The notes under the pieces: model-generated | Database searches by the model: none | Told to the model about the DNA's origin: nothing | What the model saw: only the letters and a program-made list of their open reading frames with translations | Shown: positions 60,101-64,000 of the stretch, piece by piece | Position numbering within the stretch: the stretch's first letter is position 1 | Layout of the letters: every line of letters begins with the position of its first letter | Position numbers and translations under genes: made by a program | Source of the DNA: Medicago truncatula | Lineage: Eukaryota > Streptophyta > Magnoliopsida > Fabales > Fabaceae | Assembly (NCBI RefSeq): GCF_003473485.1 | Contig: NC_053044.1 | Span: forward strand, 1,562,501 to 1,626,500 | Direction: 5' to 3' | Length of the DNA stretch: 64,000 bases

Positions 60101-62416
60101 TGACATCAAAGATATTGCATTGTACGGTTGCAGGTCCATTGTTTCACATGGGATGGTACCATTTATTTTACCAATACAATCCTGATTCAGCTGTGTGGGG
60201 AAACATTTCATGGGGTCATGCTGTATCATCGGACATGATTCATTGGCTTTACCTTCCCATTGCCATGGAACCCGACAAATGGTTCGATATTAACGGTGTA
60301 TGGACCGGATCCGCCACGCTTTTGCCAGATGGCGAAGTCATAATGCTTTACACAGGCGATACAGACAACTATGTGCAAGTGCAAAATCTTGCTCATCCGG
60401 CCAACTTATCTGACCCCCTTCTCCTTGATTGGGTTAAATATGCAAATAACCCAATCTTAGAGCCCCCACCTGGCATTGGTTCAAAGGATTTCCGCGATCC
60501 AACCACTGGTTGGATCGGGCCAGATGGAAAATGGAGAGTCCTAATTGGATCAAAGAAAGGACAAACAGGTCTTTCATTGGTTTACAAAACCACAAATTTT
60601 ATAAATTTTGAACTAAATGATAACTACTTACATGCGGTTCCGGGTACGGGTATGTGGGAATGTGTGGATTTTTACCCGGTTTCTATAAACGGGTCAAATG
60701 GTTTGGACACATCAGTAAATGGACCACATGTTAAGCATGTGTTAAAGGCTAGTTTGGATGATACAAGAGTGGATAGTTATGCAATTGGGACTTATTTTAT
60801 TGAAAATGATACATGGATTCCTGATAACCCACTTGAGGATGTGGGTATTGGGTTGCTTTTGGACTATGGAATATACTATGCTTCAAAGACTTTCTATGAT
60901 CAAGTGAAAAAAAGAAGGATTTTGTGGGGATGGATTAATGAGACTGATGCTGAAAGTGATGACTTGGAAAAAGGTTGGGCATCTCTTCAGGTATGTATTA
61001 TACATAACATACTGAAATTACATCAATTTGCCAAAGCTGAAATGCATTGCAAAATGTTTGATAGAGCAATTCATAAAACCTTGTACACAATTTTTTTCTT
61101 CAGACAATTCCAAGAACAGTGCTTTTTGATCAGAAGACTGGAACTAATTTGCTTCAATGGCCAGTAGAAGAAGTAGAAAGCTTAAGACTGAGTAGTGATG
61201 AATATGCAGAAGTAGTTGTTACACCTGGCTCTGTTGTTCCATTGAACATTACTCAAGCAACACAGGTTTTGTCTATAGCATTTTCTAAGTTATCATATTA
61301 CTTGATTTTTTGCTTTTTTGTTTTAAGGTTATTTCTAAAACCAATAAATTTCTTATTTGTGATAAAATTATTTGTCTCAACTCTTTCATTTCCTAATTTT
61401 TTTTTGCAGTTGGACATATTTGCTGAATTTGAGATTGAATCATTGACATCTAAAGAAAATATTAGCAATGACAATATAGATTGTGGAAGAGGTTCTATAG
61501 ATAGAAGTGATTTTGGACCATTTGGTATTCTAGCAATTGCACATGACACACTTTCAGAACAAACTCCAATATATTTCCGCCTCTCTAATACTAGTCTTGG
61601 TAGTTCAACAAATTTATTTTGTGTTGATGGAACAAGGTATGCATTTGAATGAATTTTGTCCTCAGAGACGTAACAATGACGTGAAGTCCGCGTTGATTGT
61701 AACTGGTTGTTACAATTTCACGGACACAATTGTTCGTTCACTTATAAGAATTTGTATTTGCTAGTCAATTTTTTCTCCTGATCGTGAGAAATGAGTTATT
61801 GTATGGTATGGTGCAGATCATCAAAGGCTCCTGATGTTGAAAAACGGGTTTATGGTAGCAAAGTTCCAGTTTTCAGTGATGAAAAACTATCAATGAGGGT
61901 CTTGGTAAGTTTGAATGACACACTTCTTCTTGTACTTCTTGCTCATCATGTTTTCTATGCAACTAATCTCATGAATTATATTCTAAAACACCTATTCATG
62001 CAAGATGCTTTTAGGATTTATGTCTAAACCAATATTTTAAAAAACTGTTTGAATCCACAATTGTGGTATATAGTTCAAATTCAATTCATTTACTTAAGGA
62101 GAAGTATCTTCAATTCAAGTACACCTCATTTGATACATGAGTCAAAATCAACGAGTTAATTATGGAATCGAGACTCAAACTAATTTAAATCGGTTCGATT
62201 CAATGTTATCAGGTTGACCATTCAATTATTGAGAGCTTTGCTCAAGGAGGAAGAGTTGTGATCTCAGGTAGAGTTTATCCAACAGAAGCAATATATGGAG
62301 CTGCAAAATTATTTCTATTTAACAATGCAACTAACATAAACATCAAAGTCTCCCTCAAGATTTGGCATTTGAACTCTGCTTTTATACGCCCATTTCCCTT
62401 TGATCAAAGTCAATGA
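57170..62416 (+). CDS. Vacuolar acid invertase (beta-fructofuranosidase, GH32)
   Basis: The enzyme hydrolyses sucrose to glucose and fructose in the vacuole. Seven exons join in frame: 57170-57521, the 9-nt mini-exon 58071-58079, 60134-60990, 61104-61265, 61410-61636, 61817-61904 and 62213-62416. They encode 632 residues, normal for the family. The N-terminus has an acidic-dileucine-like TPLLES (residues 14-19) and a membrane anchor (about 26-48), as in vacuolar invertase precursors. The catalytic sites are WMNDPSGPL (nucleophile Asp118), FRDP (about 240-243) and WECVD (about 295-299, acid/base Glu). Val in WECVD marks the vacuolar rather than the cell-wall type, which has Pro. The first motif has Ser120 where NDPNG is usual. 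Intron 2 is about 2 kb and contains a tandem repeat and a Stowaway-like MITE. A fructosyltransferase activity cannot be excluded from sequence alone. Confidence 0.93.
58071..58079 (+). other. Nine-nucleotide mini-exon of the invertase gene
   Basis: ATCCCAGCG lies between a TTAG acceptor and a GTATGT donor. With the last base of exon 1 (G) and the first two bases of exon 3 (GT) it encodes Asp-Pro-Ser-Gly. Plant invertase genes are known for this tiny exon, which usually encodes Asp-Pro-Asn. Confidence 0.85.
58850..59105. repeat. Tandem duplication in invertase intron 2
   Basis: A roughly 120-bp unit (shared CAACCTCCACTTC-type text, CCTAAATAAAACATG(T/C)ATG, TAACAATCGAGTTT) occurs at about 58858-58980 and 58982-59100. 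Each copy ends in a C-run (ACCCCCCCCCCCC, GCCCCCCCTCCC). Confidence 0.75.
59765..60055. mobile_element. Stowaway-like MITE in invertase intron 2
   Basis: The left end ACTCCGTCCCTAATTATAAG and the right end in reverse, CTACATCCGTCCCTATATGT, form inverted termini flanked by TA on both sides (59763-59764 and 60056-60057). No coding capacity. It ends 78 bp before exon 3. Confidence 0.75.
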
Positions 62417-62419
62417 AAA

Positions 62420-63340
62420 GTGCAAAAACTTAATGAAGCTCATAAATTGTTAGTGAATCATCCTTCATCTAGTTGGTGTCATTCACTTTGATTTCGGATT
62501 TTTTTTTAGTAGTAATACGATTTCTCTTAAATTTTTTTAAAAATCACGGATAATTGTGGCTAATGTGATCATATATTGGTCTCCAATGAATACGAGACTT
62601 GTAAACTTTGAAGTACCGAGTATGATTTGTACTCGTAATAAAAAGTACATTGTTTTTTTTTTTTGAAGGAATAAAAAGTACATCTTTGTTCTTAGTATAT
62701 TATTTTTATATTGTTTACCATAGTAATTTTATTTGTGACTAAAATGAATAAATCATTGTAAAAGAATGTTACACGATGAATCATAAGCGTTTTTTATATT
62801 GTTACACGATGAATAAATTGAGAATACAAAATTTGAATAGTTATTTATGAAAATATTTACTCCAAAACGAGGTAACTAACTTCAGGATGCACATAACATG
62901 GTTTGGAGTAATTTATACCTTTCTTACAAATATTCATAAATTCCTTTATCTATTTAAGAGGGGGTGTATTTGGTTTGGAAGAAAAGTTGAGAATGGAGAA
63001 ATAGGTAATAGAGAATGTGAGAAATAAAGTATATTTCATTTATTGTTTGGTATAAGAGAACGGAAGTGTTGTACAGCACGAGATCAAAGGTAACGAGTGG
63101 AAATCATGTGATGGAGAGTTAAACATGGGAGAGGGAATTCAATTGGTTACAGGAAGGAAGGCATAAATAAAAATTCAAGGGTGGAGAATGGTTCGTCGCT
63201 TCTCGTGTGTGTGTATTGTTGTTCCAAAGAGCATTTTCCATAAAAGAAATATGAAGAAAGAAGTGTTGGTTATTTTGAAACTACCAAAATGCTTCTTTAT
63301 CTTTATTTTTATAAACTTCCGTAAAAAATAATTTAGTTTT
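62420..63340. other. 3' flank of the invertase gene
   Basis: No further gene seen. Sequence near 62955-63070 (GGGGGTGTATTTGGTTTGG onward) resembles the end of a MITE, but its partner end is not clear. Confidence 0.35.
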
Positions 63341-63345
63341 GTAGT

Positions 63346-63450
63346 TTTTTTTTTTTTTTTTTTTTTGTGGTGGTTGGGGATTGAACTCCGAACTTTGTAT
63401 AATATATTATGCATTATCTATACAAATTGAGTTAAGCTTACGAGGTCTTG
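63346..63450 (-). mobile_element. tRNA-related SINE
   Basis: The minus strand reads TTAACTCAATTTGTATAGAT (A-box position), then GGAGTTCAATCCCCAACC (B-box position), then a long A-run (T-run on plus at 63346-63366). Same family as 32607-32690. Confidence 0.6.
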
Positions 63451-63454
63451 TCCA

Positions 63455-64000
63455 TTCACTATTTGCTACAGGGAGTTGCTGGTTCATGTTGGTGCTTCTT
63501 CGTGCTTGCCAAGGTTGTGCTTGTATGATCACTTGTTGTGGGCCAGAAATGGTTGATTAAATTGATCGCAGCAAACGGTTGGTGTGAGTGGATTTGCAAA
63601 TTACTATGTTGGCGGTTGAGTCCACTACACTTTCAAGCATCTTTCAGTGGCTTTGTTCGTTTCATTCGCCAAAATTTAGACCCTCTTAGTATTCATCGTT
63701 TGCTTTAATTTTTAGGGTTGGATCTATTTTATGGATTTTTTATTTTCTTATTTTTGTTTTGCCCGTTTAGGCTGTTTACTGGGTTAGATTTTATGTAATT
63801 TTTTTTTTTAATAATATTTATGGAGTAGGGTTCCAACTTAGTTGGACACTATTCTTTTTTATATCATTTTACTTTGCTTTATAAAAAAAAAAAAAAATCA
63901 ACTGATTACTATCGAGTAAATAGGCAAAAACCCCCCTGAAATTGTAGCTTTCGTCAAAAACCCCCCTGATTTTTAGGAAACTTCAAAAACCCCCCTGAAA
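63455..64000. other. Retroelement-like 3' tail and start of a C6-motif repeat
   Basis: 63460-63850 resembles the untranslated tail of a LINE-type element, ending with AACTTAGTTGGACAC as seen at 32590. At 63926-64000 the unit AAAACCCCCCTGA appears three times at about 32-bp spacing and runs out of the window. It is probably the terminus of another repeat. Confidence 0.45.

Overview
The window is plant nuclear DNA: AT-rich, intron-containing genes, many transposable elements and one piece of inserted plastid DNA. Two small genes encode secreted peptides with the C-x5-C-x4-C-x7-C-x4-C-x-C spacing of nodule-specific cysteine-rich (NCR) peptides. That family is known from the inverted-repeat-lacking clade of legumes, so a Medicago-type legume is the best guess. 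The species assignment is inference.

Layout. 1-2.55 kb: 5' part of a minus-strand armadillo-type gene whose second intron carries a LINE insertion. 3.9-5.3 kb: a response-regulator fragment, a decayed LINE and a plastid psbD/psbC insert. 5.8-8.6 kb: a truncated, frameshifted CHD3/PICKLE-like gene end. 9.9-14.05 kb: an RPA-like relic, then a locally duplicated ubiquitin-like gene of which only the 13.3-14.05 kb copy is open. 15.75-20.87 kb: a copia relic split by a GATAC-rich MITE and a Helitron-like element carrying a broken ribosomal protein uL14 (RPL23) copy. 23.76-25.27 kb: a PPR gene. 25.24-31.7 kb: a tandem segmental duplication, each unit holding one intact two-exon NCR gene and its own later insertions. 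32.7-35.8 kb: a Mutator-like element filled by a 36-bp minisatellite, a MuDR relic and a LINE. 36.9-39.9 kb: a plastid-type folate-biopterin transporter gene. 40-50.8 kb: gene-poor, with MITEs, hAT, LINE and SINE copies. 52.38-55.18 kb: a complete 11-exon trehalose-6-phosphate phosphatase gene. 57.17-62.42 kb: a complete 7-exon vacuolar acid invertase gene with the 9-nt mini-exon.

Intact protein genes by my reading: ubiquitin-like protein, PPR protein, NCR-1, NCR-2, folate-biopterin transporter, trehalose-6-phosphate phosphatase and vacuolar invertase. The armadillo gene runs off the window. The last two both act in sugar metabolism (trehalose-6-phosphate removal, sucrose cleavage), but plant neighbours are not operons and I infer no joint regulation.

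I did not find a convincing wholly new system. The most rewarding points are the NCR duplication with empty-site evidence for insertions, the Helitron-like element with its captured ribosomal gene, the minisatellite-filled Mutator-like element, the plastid insert, and an invertase whose catalytic mini-exon reads NDPSG instead of NDPNG. All splice sites were read by eye.
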